Of a stretch of DNA of 7,385 nucleotides, positions 1 through 5,767 are shown piece by piece. This DNA comes from Chloroflexia bacterium. Lineage in GTDB: Bacteria; Chloroflexota; Chloroflexia; Thermobaculales; Thermobaculaceae. Every line of letters begins with the position of its first letter. Position 1 is the first letter of the stretch. The stretch covers positions 1-7,385 of the forward strand of contig JACDAU010000091.1 in NCBI GenBank assembly GCA_013695265.1. The letters run 5' to 3'. The notes beneath the pieces are model-generated. The model was not told the DNA's origin, did not search any database, and saw nothing but the letters and a program-made list of their open reading frames with translations. The position numbers and the translations under genes were made by a program.

Positions 1-235
1 AGGTAACGGCTGGCCCCAGGACCAGTCGTAGCTCCTCGATCCACGCCACATAGGCGAGCGGATCAGTGCGAACGGACCGAGGCGACTGTGGCAACAGAGC
101 GCCAGCGAGGATCGCCAGAGCGGTCAGAGTCAGCAGCAGTGCCGCGGTGCGCGAGGAACTGAGCAGCCGCCACGCCGCGCCAACCCGATCGACGGTGCGT
201 GTTCGGGGAGCGATTCGTCGCGTCGTCCGCTTCAT
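1..235 (-). CDS. ResB-like cytochrome c biogenesis protein, N-terminal part (runs off left edge)
   Basis: ResB/Ccs1 proteins work at the membrane in system II cytochrome c maturation, helping deliver haem to apocytochrome c. Only the first 78 codons are in the window. Reading leftwards from ATG at 235-233 gives a basic N-terminus (about residues 1-17, many Arg), then W22 and an LLSSSRTA stretch. One hydrophobic segment follows at about residues 30-48, ending in GALLPQ (45-50), then an amphipathic stretch around AYVAWIEELRLVLG. 'Trp, L-S-S, R-T-A, transmembrane helix, LLPQ' is how ResB-family proteins typically begin, and this is the whole basis for the call. The start is chosen for AGGAAAG (complement of 241-246) just upstream. 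An in-frame ATG at 256-254 would add seven codons but has a poorer ribosome site. The gene follows nadE on the same strand after about 100 nt with no clear terminator or promoter, so co-transcription is possible. A different membrane protein with a similar N-terminus cannot be excluded without the rest of the gene. Confidence 0.65.
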   Translation of the reverse strand, partial: MKRTTRRIAPRTRTVDRVGAAWRLLSSSRTAALLLTLTALAILAGALLPQSPRSVRTDPLAYVAWIEELRLVLGPAVT

Positions 236-335
236 CGGTCTTTCCTCGCGGTGCATGCGGTGCCTGGGTACTGTGGCGAGATCCTCCGGCGTCGGCGAAC
301 AACTAGTGGTTCGGGGTTACCGAGCCGTCGGTGCT
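236..335 (-). other. Intergenic gap between nadE and the resB-like gene
   Basis: This 100-nt gap contains the resB-like ribosome site (complement of 241-246). It also has a weak imperfect hairpin at 308-326 (7-bp stem with one mismatch, 5-nt loop) that is not followed by a T-run on the minus strand. I see no convincing promoter, so read-through from nadE is the simplest reading. Confidence 0.4.
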
Positions 336-2069
336 TCAGACTCGGCCATAGCGGTTAACGATGGGCAAACGCCGGTCACGGCCAAAGGCGCGTGGCGTGA
401 TCTTTGGTCCGGGGGGAGATTGCCTCCGCTTGTACTCCGCTCCGTCTACGAGTGTGAGCACGCGAGCGACGATCTCCCGTTCAAACCCCATCCGGACGAT
501 CTCGTCAAGACTGTGGTCACCCTCGATATAGTGTTGGAGAATCGGATCAAGCACATCGTAAGGCGGGAGGCTGTCCGCATCGCGTTGATCGGGACGCAAC
601 TCCGCGCTCGGCGGCTTCTCCAGCACATTTTGTGGGATCACCGCGCCCCGTGTGTTGCGGTATCGACAGAGTTCATAGACCTGCGTCTTCAGAACGTCCT
701 TCAGGAGCGCGAAGCCGCCCGTAGTATCCGCGCCATACAGCGTCGCATACCCGACGGAGGTCTCACTCTTGTTGCCTGCCGTGACGGCGATTCCACCAAA
801 CTTGTTCGTCAGTGCCATGAGTATCACGCCTCGCGTGCGCGCTTGCAGATTCTCCTCCGCAAGGCCGAACTCCGTCCCCGCGAATTCCTCCGCGAGCGTT
901 TGCAACAAGGCGGCGTATGGCGCCTCGATGGGCACAGACGTGAGCCGAATGCCGAGATTTTGTGCGAGCTGCTCCGCATCAGACCGACTGTGATCCGAGC
1001 TGTAGCGCGATGGCATAGTGACGCCAGTGACGTTCTCCGGGCCGAGGGCGTCCGCCGCAACCGTCGCAACCAGGCTGGAGTCGATTCCACCGGAGAGGCC
1101 GACGAACACGCGCCCGATGCGGGACTTGTTCACGTAGTCGCGCAGCGCGAGCGTGAGCGCCTCGTACACCTCTTCCGTTGGCTCCAGGGGAGAAAACACC
1201 GGAGGCTCGATGCCCGGTGGTTCTCGCTCGCCGAGTGGTACGCCGAGGTCAATCCGGTGCAATGGCTGGCTGGAACGGAACGAGGCGTCTGCCTTCCTGC
1301 CGCGTGGGTCATGGAGCCGTTGTCGGAACACAGACTCGACATCGAGATCAGCGACGATCAGCGCCTCCTGGAACGCCGGGCCACGGGCAATAAGCTGTCC
1401 GCCAGTGTCGTAGATAGTACTGCCGCCATCGAAGATCAACTCATCCTGACCTCCTACGAGATTGAGGTAGCAGACGTACACGCCGTGGTCCTGGGCACGG
1501 GTGGCCAGCATGCGTTCGCGATGTTGCAGCACACCTCGGCGGTACGGTGAGCCGCTGATGTTGATGATTACCTCCGCGCCGCCCATGGCCTGCACATCGG
1601 TTGGCCCCGTGGGGTACCACATGTCCTCGCAGATGTTCACCCCGATCCCTGCTCCGCCCAACTCGTACAGGCCGCTCGTTGTGCCGTGCTGAAAGTAGCG
1701 ATCCTCGTCGAAGACGCTGTAATTTGGGAGGAACATCTTGCGGTAGACCGCCTTCAGCTCGCCCCCGTGGAGCACCGCAGCGGCGTTGTAGATGTCCTCG
1801 TCCACGTCAACGAAGCCGACGATCATGGTGATTTCGTGCGAGAGCTCCGCGAGCTGGTGCAGGCAGGCCAGGTTGTCCTGCAGAAACGCCGGTTTGAGGA
1901 GTAGATCCTCTGGCGGATACCCGGTGATTGCGAGCTCTGGGAACGCGACGACATCTGCGCCCTGCTCCACCGCAGAGGCGGCATAGGACGAAATGAGATC
2001 GGCATTGCCCGCGATGTCGCCGACGGTGGTGTTGATCTGGGCCAGGGCTACTCGTAGCTTCCCTATCAC
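336..2069 (-). CDS. nadE: Glutamine-dependent NAD+ synthetase
   Basis: This cytosolic enzyme catalyses the last step of NAD synthesis: ATP-dependent amidation of deamido-NAD using ammonia released from glutamine. The 577-aa protein has two domains. Residues 1 to about 260 form a nitrilase-type glutaminase with the full triad: Glu45 in FPELAITGYPPEDLL, Lys111 in YRKMFLPNYSVFDEDRYF, and nucleophile Cys147 in ICEDMW. Residues from about 295 form the ATP-pyrophosphatase synthetase with the P-loop SGGIDSS (326-332), GNKSE (432-436), KDVLKT (457-462), the PPSAELRPDQ segment and a C-terminal FGRDRRLPIVNRY. Length is normal for the two-domain bacterial form. The start is GTG (2069-2067), chosen because the family's N-terminus (KLRVALAQINTTVGD) begins there and a near-perfect CAGGAGGT (complement of 2077-2084) lies 7 nt upstream. 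A strong sigma70-like promoter precedes it. One oddity is the loop LYGADTTGGF (444-453), which looks one residue longer than the LYGDxxGGF I expect. Identification is very secure. Confidence 0.97.
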   Translation of the reverse strand: MIGKLRVALAQINTTVGDIAGNADLISSYAASAVEQGADVVAFPELAITGYPPEDLLLKPAFLQDNLACLHQLAELSHEITMIVGFVDVDEDIYNAAAVLHGGELKAVYRKMFLPNYSVFDEDRYFQHGTTSGLYELGGAGIGVNICEDMWYPTGPTDVQAMGGAEVIINISGSPYRRGVLQHRERMLATRAQDHGVYVCYLNLVGGQDELIFDGGSTIYDTGGQLIARGPAFQEALIVADLDVESVFRQRLHDPRGRKADASFRSSQPLHRIDLGVPLGEREPPGIEPPVFSPLEPTEEVYEALTLALRDYVNKSRIGRVFVGLSGGIDSSLVATVAADALGPENVTGVTMPSRYSSDHSRSDAEQLAQNLGIRLTSVPIEAPYAALLQTLAEEFAGTEFGLAEENLQARTRGVILMALTNKFGGIAVTAGNKSETSVGYATLYGADTTGGFALLKDVLKTQVYELCRYRNTRGAVIPQNVLEKPPSAELRPDQRDADSLPPYDVLDPILQHYIEGDHSLDEIVRMGFEREIVARVLTLVDGAEYKRRQSPPGPKITPRAFGRDRRLPIVNRYGRV

Positions 2070-2076
2070 AGCACGG

Positions 2077-2084
2077 ACCTCCTG
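2077..2084 (-). promoter_or_regulatory. Shine-Dalgarno of nadE, fixing a GTG start
   Basis: The minus strand reads CAGGAGGT with 7 nt before GTG at 2069. This near-perfect match to the anti-Shine-Dalgarno supports GTG as the real initiation codon, as no ATG lies nearby in frame at the family's usual N-terminus. Confidence 0.85.
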
Positions 2085-2090
2085 CCCACG

Positions 2091-2119
2091 ATTCTACGTC
2101 AGTGCTGAGAGGGCGTCAA
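2091..2119 (-). promoter_or_regulatory. Sigma70-like promoter of nadE
   Basis: On the minus strand the -35 element is TTGACG (complement of 2114-2119). After a spacer of exactly 17 nt comes TAGAAT (complement of 2091-2096) as -10. Each hexamer has one mismatch to consensus. Transcription would begin around 2084, so the leader would be only about 15 nt and start at the Shine-Dalgarno itself. The nadE transcript probably continues into the resB-like gene. Confidence 0.7.
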
Positions 2120-2182
2120 ACGGCGCGCGCGAATCAGCGCTGCGCCGAAACTGCGTGTACGGTCCCAACGCTCGAAAGCAAG

Positions 2183-2188
2183 TATGAT
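2183..2188 (+). promoter_or_regulatory. Possible -10 element for the histidinol-phosphatase gene
   Basis: TATGAT has one mismatch to TATAAT and sits 25 nt before the preferred ATG at 2214, inside the nadE/hisJ divergent gap (2070-2213). No good -35 hexamer lies 16-19 nt upstream and there is no extended -10 TG, so the assignment is weak. If it is real, the alternative start ATG at 2184 lies inside the promoter and cannot be used. Confidence 0.3.
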
Positions 2189-2213
2189 ACGAGCGAGCGA
2201 GAGGATAAAGCCG

Positions 2214-3032
2214 ATGGGTGAACTGTTCGATTATCACATGCACACATACCTCTGTGGACATGCGGTCGGCTCGGCGGAGGAGTATGTGCTCGCCGCGATA
2301 CAGGGTGGCCTCGTCGAAGTCGGTTTCGCGGAACACATACCGATGTACTGGCTGCCACCGGCACAGCGCGACCCGACAATCGCGATGCCGGAGGAGAGCT
2401 TCGAAGGCTACGTTCGAACTGTGCTGGACCTGCGGGACGCGTACCCGGAGATCACCGTCCGACTCGGCGTGGAAGCGGATTACGTGCCGGGTCACGAAGA
2501 TCGCTTGGAGGCGATCCTCGCGCCGTACCCCTGGGACTACGTGTACGGGTCGGTGCACTATGTGGATGGCTGGGGGTTCGATAACCCAGCGTATAAGCAC
2601 CGGTACATGGAATGGCAGATCGAGACTCTGTACGAGCGTTACTTCGCGCTTATGATTGATGCTGCACAGACGGGGATTTTCGACGTGCTGGGGCACTTGG
2701 ACGTCATCAAGAAGTGGGGGCATCGTCCGGCAAGCCCACCGACCGAGCTGTACCGGACAGTAGCACTGGAGTTGGCGAAGTGCGGGGTGCCTGTGGAAGT
2801 GAACTCCGCCGGATATCGCAGGGCGTGCGCGGAGCTTTATCCCGGTCCGGAACTACTCGTCGAGTTGCTAGCCGCAGGTGTGCCGTTCACCCTCGGTTCC
2901 GATGCGCACATGCCAAAGGACGTTGGGCGCGACTTGGATGCCGCTGTGCGGCAATTGCGCGCGGCGGGCTGCGAGTCGCTCGTCCAATTCGACGAACGGC
3001 GGCGCAGCGTCGTGCCACTCCCAGGAGCGTGA
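2214..3032 (+). CDS. hisJ: PHP-family histidinol-phosphatase
   Basis: Members of this family hydrolyse L-histidinol phosphate to histidinol, the penultimate stage of histidine synthesis, using a cluster of two or three metals in a PHP-domain TIM-like barrel. The 272-aa protein shows the expected metal-binding set in order: H8 and H10 in DYHMHTYLCGH, H16, H41 in FAEHIP, E87 in LGVEADY, H115 in GSVHYVDGW, H161 and D163 in GHLDVIKKWG, and D230 and H232 in LGSDAH. Length and motif spacing fit the HisJ/HisK type, not the HAD-type HisB phosphatase. ATG at 2214 is preferred over the in-frame ATG at 2184: GAGG (2201-2204) lies 9 nt upstream, and the family motif starts within a few residues. No other his gene is nearby. 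Its 3' end converges on midA with 45 nt between stops. Because PHP phosphoesterases vary in substrate, the exact substrate is inferred from family likeness. Confidence 0.9.
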   Translation: MGELFDYHMHTYLCGHAVGSAEEYVLAAIQGGLVEVGFAEHIPMYWLPPAQRDPTIAMPEESFEGYVRTVLDLRDAYPEITVRLGVEADYVPGHEDRLEAILAPYPWDYVYGSVHYVDGWGFDNPAYKHRYMEWQIETLYERYFALMIDAAQTGIFDVLGHLDVIKKWGHRPASPPTELYRTVALELAKCGVPVEVNSAGYRRACAELYPGPELLVELLAAGVPFTLGSDAHMPKDVGRDLDAAVRQLRAAGCESLVQFDERRRSVVPLPGA

Positions 3033-3077
3033 GAGAGGTCGCCGGGATCGTGCTAGGTGAGGGGCTGTACGCACGTG
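3033..3077. other. Convergent gap between hisJ and midA stop codons
   Basis: These 45 nt separate the TGA of the plus-strand phosphatase gene from the TAA of the minus-strand methyltransferase gene. I find no GC-rich hairpin followed by a T-run on either strand. A short hairpin (6-bp stem, CGAG tetraloop) lies over the last midA codons at 3081-3096, but it has no U-tract and I do not call it a terminator. Confidence 0.4.
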
Positions 3078-4220
3078 TTACAGTGCCTCGGCACCGAGAG
3101 CGATGCCGCGAAGGCTGGGCTGCTCGATGCCCTTGTGGGCGATGAGCACGCGAAAGCCGCCGAGACCGTTCGGACGAATGAGTTGCTCGATAGCGATGCG
3201 CTCGCGCTCGAACTCGCGCGGGGAGAGGTGCCGCCGCTCCCCGTCGGTCAGGGCGTCCCCCAAGCCGAGCGCGGCAAGGAAGTAGCCCTGGGTCGTGTAC
3301 CCGGTAACTTCTGCACCCGCGTCGCGAACCGCGCGGGCCAGCGTTGAGAAGTCGACGTGCGCGGTGATGTCCTGCTTCCCAATTCGCTCGAACGGTGCGG
3401 TGTTCTGCGTGTGCCGATAGTAACACGCCAATGTCCCCGCCGAATACCGTCCGTCGTACAGCCGGTCCGCCGTCGCGCCGTAGTCTACGGTGAGTACGAA
3501 GCCCGACCGGAGGGCGTCGAGTTGCGCGTGCATCCACGTCGTCGCGCGCAGATTGATCTCCGCCGTGTGTCCTTCACACAGCGCCACGCCTGCACCGTCC
3601 AGGTACCCCTGGAGTTCGGGGGTTGAGGGCGGTCTCAGCTCCTCGCGCAGGTTGCCGTCTGACGCGCCAACCCAAAGCTCCAACAATACCCCATCTACCT
3701 GGCGGATCCGGTGGAACGGCAGGGCATCTGCGACCTCGTTCGAGATCGCGCAGCCGATATGGCCGCCAAGTGGCGCGTCGCCCTCCACCCAGCGCACGGG
3801 CAGGGTACCGAGCCGCTGTTGCTGGTAGCGGCGCATACCGGGACTGCGCTCTATGATCTGGTATTCGACGGCGGCATAAAAGTCTGGGTGCGTCGCGCCC
3901 GCCCAGCCGAGCACATCCGCGGCGAGCAGACCCTTCCCTGCGCCGTATTCCACGATGGTGAACGGCTCCGGACGCTTCAGCGCCTCCCACATTTCCCGGA
4001 GTTGCCGGCCAATGGTTGCACCGAACAGCGGCGACACGTCGGTGCTCGTATAATAGTCCCCGTCGGGCCCGATGCGCGGTCGTGCGCCGCTGTAATAGCC
4101 GAGCTGCGGGTGGTACAGGGCAAGCTCCATGTACCGTTCAAAGGTGATAGGTCCGGCGGAACGTATCTCAGCGAGTATCAGCTCTCGCAGATCGTGCTCG
4201 TCCTCACTGTGCTGCGTCAT
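3078..4220 (-). CDS. midA: MidA/NDUFAF7-family SAM-dependent methyltransferase (COG1565, DUF185)
   Basis: The 380-aa protein shows the family landmarks in order: ITFERYMELALYHPQLGYYS (25-44), GDYYTSTDVSPLFG (54-67), the SAM-binding glycine loop EYGAGKG (91-97), SNEVADALPFH (160-170), VDYG (245-248) and QDITAHVDF (283-291). Length is typical. The mitochondrial homologue NDUFAF7 (MidA in Dictyostelium) dimethylates Arg85 of the complex I subunit NDUFS2 and is needed for early complex I assembly. For bacterial members the substrate is mostly inferred. Here the gene lies in the operon divergent from nuoABCD, and NuoD keeps the target arginine (Arg53), so NuoD is the natural candidate substrate. 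The ATG at 4220 lies inside the last codons of the upstream HIT gene (17-nt overlap). Only a weak GGGACGG-like ribosome site is visible, which suggests translational coupling. The family assignment is secure; the substrate is inference. Confidence 0.93.
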   Translation of the reverse strand: MTQHSEDEHDLRELILAEIRSAGPITFERYMELALYHPQLGYYSGARPRIGPDGDYYTSTDVSPLFGATIGRQLREMWEALKRPEPFTIVEYGAGKGLLAADVLGWAGATHPDFYAAVEYQIIERSPGMRRYQQQRLGTLPVRWVEGDAPLGGHIGCAISNEVADALPFHRIRQVDGVLLELWVGASDGNLREELRPPSTPELQGYLDGAGVALCEGHTAEINLRATTWMHAQLDALRSGFVLTVDYGATADRLYDGRYSAGTLACYYRHTQNTAPFERIGKQDITAHVDFSTLARAVRDAGAEVTGYTTQGYFLAALGLGDALTDGERRHLSPREFERERIAIEQLIRPNGLGGFRVLIAHKGIEQPSLRGIALGAEAL

Positions 4221-4707
4221 CGTGCCGTCCCAGAGCTGTTGCGATCTTCTCGTAGCTCTGCTCCAGTAGTTCGGGCATGACCTTTACGTCGGCGAGCACA
4301 GGCATGAAGTTCGTGTCACCAGCCCAGCGCGGCACGATGTGCAGGTGAAGGTGATCAGCGATACCCGCGCCCGCGACGCTGCCGAGGTTCATCCCGGCGT
4401 TATAGCCATCCGGCCCGTACACCTCGCCGAGGGCAGCAACGCAGCGGCGCAGAGCCATCATCATCTCGAGGAGCGTCGCGTGCGGGAGGCCGCCTAGTTC
4501 GGCGGTGTGTTGATATGGCACGACCAGCAGGTGTCCGGTGTTGTACGGGTAGCGGTTCAGCAGAATGAAAGTGTGCTCTCCCCTCCACGCCACGAGGTTG
4601 GCGGGGTCGTCCTGCTCCTCGGGAAAGCGACAGAAGATGCACCCCTCCTGAGTGGGGCCCGCCTCGGAGACGTACTGGGAGCGCCACGGGCTCCATAACC
4701 TCTGCAT
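4204..4707 (-). CDS. HIT-family hydrolase/transferase, Ap4A phosphorylase-like
   Basis: HIT proteins act on nucleoside phosphates through a histidine triad. This 167-aa sequence has the triad as H119-L-H121-L-H123-I-V followed by PRW. Upstream are NRYPYNTGHLLVVPYQH (51-67) and, near the N-terminus, a CIFC motif (23-26) whose cysteines may bind zinc. The start RLWSPWRSQYV (3-13) and the segment GMNLGSVAGAGIADHLHLH (105-123) resemble the actinobacterial diadenosine tetraphosphate phosphorylases (Rv2613c type), so breakdown of Ap4A or a similar dinucleotide is the best guess. The start ATG at 4707 has AGGAG (complement of 4715-4719) 7 nt upstream. It is the first gene of a two-gene unit with midA, overlapping it by 17 nt, and is divergent from nuo. 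Family assignment is very strong; the precise substrate is not settled by the sequence. Confidence 0.92.
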   Translation of the reverse strand: MQRLWSPWRSQYVSEAGPTQEGCIFCRFPEEQDDPANLVAWRGEHTFILLNRYPYNTGHLLVVPYQHTAELGGLPHATLLEMMMALRRCVAALGEVYGPDGYNAGMNLGSVAGAGIADHLHLHIVPRWAGDTNFMPVLADVKVMPELLEQSYEKIATALGRHDDAAQ

Positions 4708-4714
4708 CGTTCAG

Positions 4715-4719
4715 CTCCT
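4715..4719 (-). promoter_or_regulatory. Ribosome binding site of the HIT gene
   Basis: The minus strand reads AGGAG with 7 nt before ATG at 4707, which supports that start. Confidence 0.75.
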
Positions 4720-4744
4720 GTTTAGGTATCTGGTGTTACTTTAC

Positions 4745-4760
4745 TGAGGATTTGCCCTCA
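4745..4760. promoter_or_regulatory. Inverted repeat TGAGG-N6-CCTCA, possible operator
   Basis: TGAGG (4745-4749) and CCTCA (4756-4760) are perfect inverted copies around a 6-nt centre. The pairing extends outward as TACTT (4737-4741) with AAGTA (4761-4765), leaving a 3-nt bulge. The element covers the predicted transcription start of the HIT-midA unit (-10 TATACT, complement of 4762-4767), a position typical of a repressor operator. Chance occurrence of a 5-bp dyad is not negligible and no regulator family is recognised. Confidence 0.3.
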
Positions 4761-4761
4761 A

Positions 4762-4767
4762 AGTATA
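4762..4767 (-). promoter_or_regulatory. Possible -10 element of the HIT-midA unit
   Basis: The minus strand reads TATACT, one mismatch from consensus, about 55 nt before the HIT start codon. No convincing -35 hexamer stands at 16-18 nt upstream and there is no TGn extension, so activity may be weak or need an activator. Confidence 0.35.
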
Positions 4768-4791
4768 ACCGCCGCGGCACGGCCCGAAACA

Positions 4792-4822
4792 TTGAAGCCA
4801 GCGTCTGACTTCGTGATATAAT
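4792..4822 (+). promoter_or_regulatory. Extended -10 promoter of the nuo operon
   Basis: The -10 is a perfect TATAAT (4817-4822) preceded by TGA (4814-4816), giving an extended -10 TGnTATAAT. TTGAAG at 4792-4797 is a fair -35 with a long 19-nt spacer, which an extended -10 tolerates. The predicted start near 4829 falls at the beginning of AAAGGAGG (4827-4834), so the transcript would have almost no leader before its first Shine-Dalgarno. It also means the ATG at 4821, inside the -10, cannot be the nuoA start from this promoter. Confidence 0.7.
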
Positions 4823-4826
4823 GCAC

Positions 4827-4834
4827 AAAGGAGG
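4827..4834 (+). promoter_or_regulatory. Strong Shine-Dalgarno AAAGGAGG ahead of a short ORF
   Basis: This is the best Shine-Dalgarno match near the nuo operon, but it does not lead directly to nuoA. Only 3 nt downstream is ATG 4838, which opens a 23-codon ORF in another frame. The likely nuoA start is more than 40 nt further on. The 3-nt spacing is shorter than optimal. Confidence 0.6.
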
Positions 4835-4837
4835 CAC

Positions 4838-4909
4838 ATGGGAAAGCTGCTTGCTTGCTTCTGTGCGGTCATCAGTAGTGATACTTGGTTGGTACGAATT
4901 GGTTTCTGA
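4838..4909 (+). other. 23-codon ORF overlapping the start of nuoA, possible leader peptide
   Basis: ATG 4838 opens a 23-codon frame (MGKLLACFCAVISSD, then eight more residues) ending in TGA at 4907-4909. It is the first start after the nuo promoter and carries the strong Shine-Dalgarno. It runs out of frame across the likely nuoA GTG at 4878, overlapping by 32 nt. It could be a leader peptide feeding ribosomes to nuoA by termination and reinitiation. Alternatively it could be the true nuoA N-terminus separated by a one-base sequence error, or a chance ORF. No codon run typical of attenuators is seen. Confidence 0.3.
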
Positions 4910-5255
4910 CTACGGACCCATCGCCATCTTCTTTGTCATCGTCATCGGCTTTGCGGCCGTAAGCCTGGGTCTCAGCCGCTTGCTTGCCCCGCGCAACCCT
5001 GGACGCGTCAAGAGCGAGACATATGAGAGCGGTATCGAGCCGACGGGGGAGGCACAGCGGCGCTTCGACATCCGGTATTACACCATCGCGATGCTCTTTG
5101 TCCTCTTCGATATCGAGGCGATCTTCCTCTATCCCTGGGCAGTGACGTACGACGCGCTGGGTGTGTACGGATTTGTGGAAATGATGCTGTTCATTGTGTT
5201 GCTGCTCGCAGCGTATGCGTATGCCTGGCGGAAGGGAGCTCTGGACCTCGGATGA
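4878..5255 (+). CDS. nuoA: NADH-quinone oxidoreductase subunit A
   Basis: NuoA is a small three-helix subunit in the membrane arm of complex I, next to the quinone site. Numbering from GTG 4878 (125 aa, normal length), helix 1 covers about residues 13-36 after WYELVSDYGP. Next come the loop with YESG (49-52), then IRYYTIAMLFVLFDIEAIFL (65-84) with the conserved acidic pair D78 and E80, then PWA. Helix 3 is at about 100-115, before the C-terminal WRKGALDLG. The start is uncertain. GTG 4878 gives the usual length but has no ribosome site. GTG 4863 and ATG 4821 are in frame; ATG 4821 lies inside the predicted -10. The strong Shine-Dalgarno upstream serves a different frame. The gene ends in an ATGA overlap with nuoB. 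Identity is secure, the N-terminus is not. Confidence 0.92.
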   Translation: MILGWYELVSDYGPIAIFFVIVIGFAAVSLGLSRLLAPRNPGRVKSETYESGIEPTGEAQRRFDIRYYTIAMLFVLFDIEAIFLYPWAVTYDALGVYGFVEMMLFIVLLLAAYAYAWRKGALDLG

Positions 5256-5767
5256 GTGATAAGCAGCGGCAGAATCTGATCGCGAGCACGAGGACCGCGC
5301 TGTTTGGCTGGGCGCGCAAGAGTTCACTCTGGCCAATGACGTTCGGACTCGCGTGCTGCGCGATCGAAATGATGGCCGCGAGTGCGGCGCGGTTTGACAT
5401 CATGGAGCGCAGCGGCATGCTCTTTCGGGCGTCGCCCCGCCAGTCGGATCTCATGATCGTCTCCGGCTCGGTAACGCTGAAGATGGCGCCGGTGTTGCGC
5501 CGGTTGTACGATCAAATGCCCGATCCGAAGTGGGTTATCTCGATGGGATCCTGCGCCAGCGCAGGGGGGCCATACCCAACGTACTCGCACCTGCAAGGTG
5601 TGGACAAGATCGTGCCGGTGGATGTCTATGTCCCCGGTTGTCCACCCGTGCCCGAGGCGCTGTTCTACGGCATCCTGGAGTTGCAGCGAATGATTCAGCG
5701 TGGCGACCGTCAGGTCAAGGAGTCGACCATCGATCCGTTGCCCGAACTGGAGACGAGCGCGCCATGA
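5252..5767 (+). CDS. nuoB: NADH-quinone oxidoreductase subunit B, carrying iron-sulphur cluster N2
   Basis: NuoB sits at the junction of the peripheral and membrane arms and holds the [4Fe-4S] cluster N2, which passes electrons to quinone. In this 171-aa protein the four ligands are in place: Cys35 and Cys36 in FGLACCAIEMM, Cys101 in SMGSCASAGGPY, and Cys130 in VYVPGCPP. RASPRQSDLMIVSGSVTLKM (59-78) is the conserved stretch between them. ARFDIMERSG (46-55) has the usual conserved Arg and acidic residues. Length fits short bacterial NuoB. Its ATG overlaps the nuoA stop (ATGA at 5252-5255). The nearest purine-rich site (GGGAG, 5234-5238) is rather far upstream at 13 nt, so translation probably depends on coupling to nuoA. 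It ends in a second ATGA overlap with nuoC. Identification is very secure. Confidence 0.97.
   Translation: MSDKQRQNLIASTRTALFGWARKSSLWPMTFGLACCAIEMMAASAARFDIMERSGMLFRASPRQSDLMIVSGSVTLKMAPVLRRLYDQMPDPKWVISMGSCASAGGPYPTYSHLQGVDKIVPVDVYVPGCPPVPEALFYGILELQRMIQRGDRQVKESTIDPLPELETSAP

Noticed and set aside
308..326. Hairpin after nadE as a terminator
   Set aside because: The stem has a mismatch and no T-run follows on the minus strand.
66..1550. A 494-codon plus-strand open frame antisense to nadE
   Set aside because: It is arginine-rich, low in complexity and shows no family motifs, as expected for the antisense of a high-GC gene. nadE on the other strand has complete catalytic motifs.
2184..2213. 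Ten extra N-terminal codons for hisJ from ATG 2184
   Set aside because: There is no ribosome site before 2184, the ATG lies inside a TATGAT -10-like hexamer, and ATG 2214 has a well-spaced GAGG.
2094..2723. A 209-codon minus-strand frame over the hisJ promoter and 5' half
   Set aside because: It overlaps the metal-binding motifs of hisJ and the nadE promoter and shows no domain of its own.
3081..3096. Hairpin at the midA stop codon as a terminator
   Set aside because: The stem is only 6 bp with a wobble pair, lies within coding sequence, and no U-tract follows.
4821..4877. ATG 4821 as the nuoA start
   Set aside because: It lies inside the perfect TATAAT of the predicted promoter, lacks a ribosome site, and adds 19 residues unlike a NuoA N-terminus. 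It stays possible if transcription begins further upstream.
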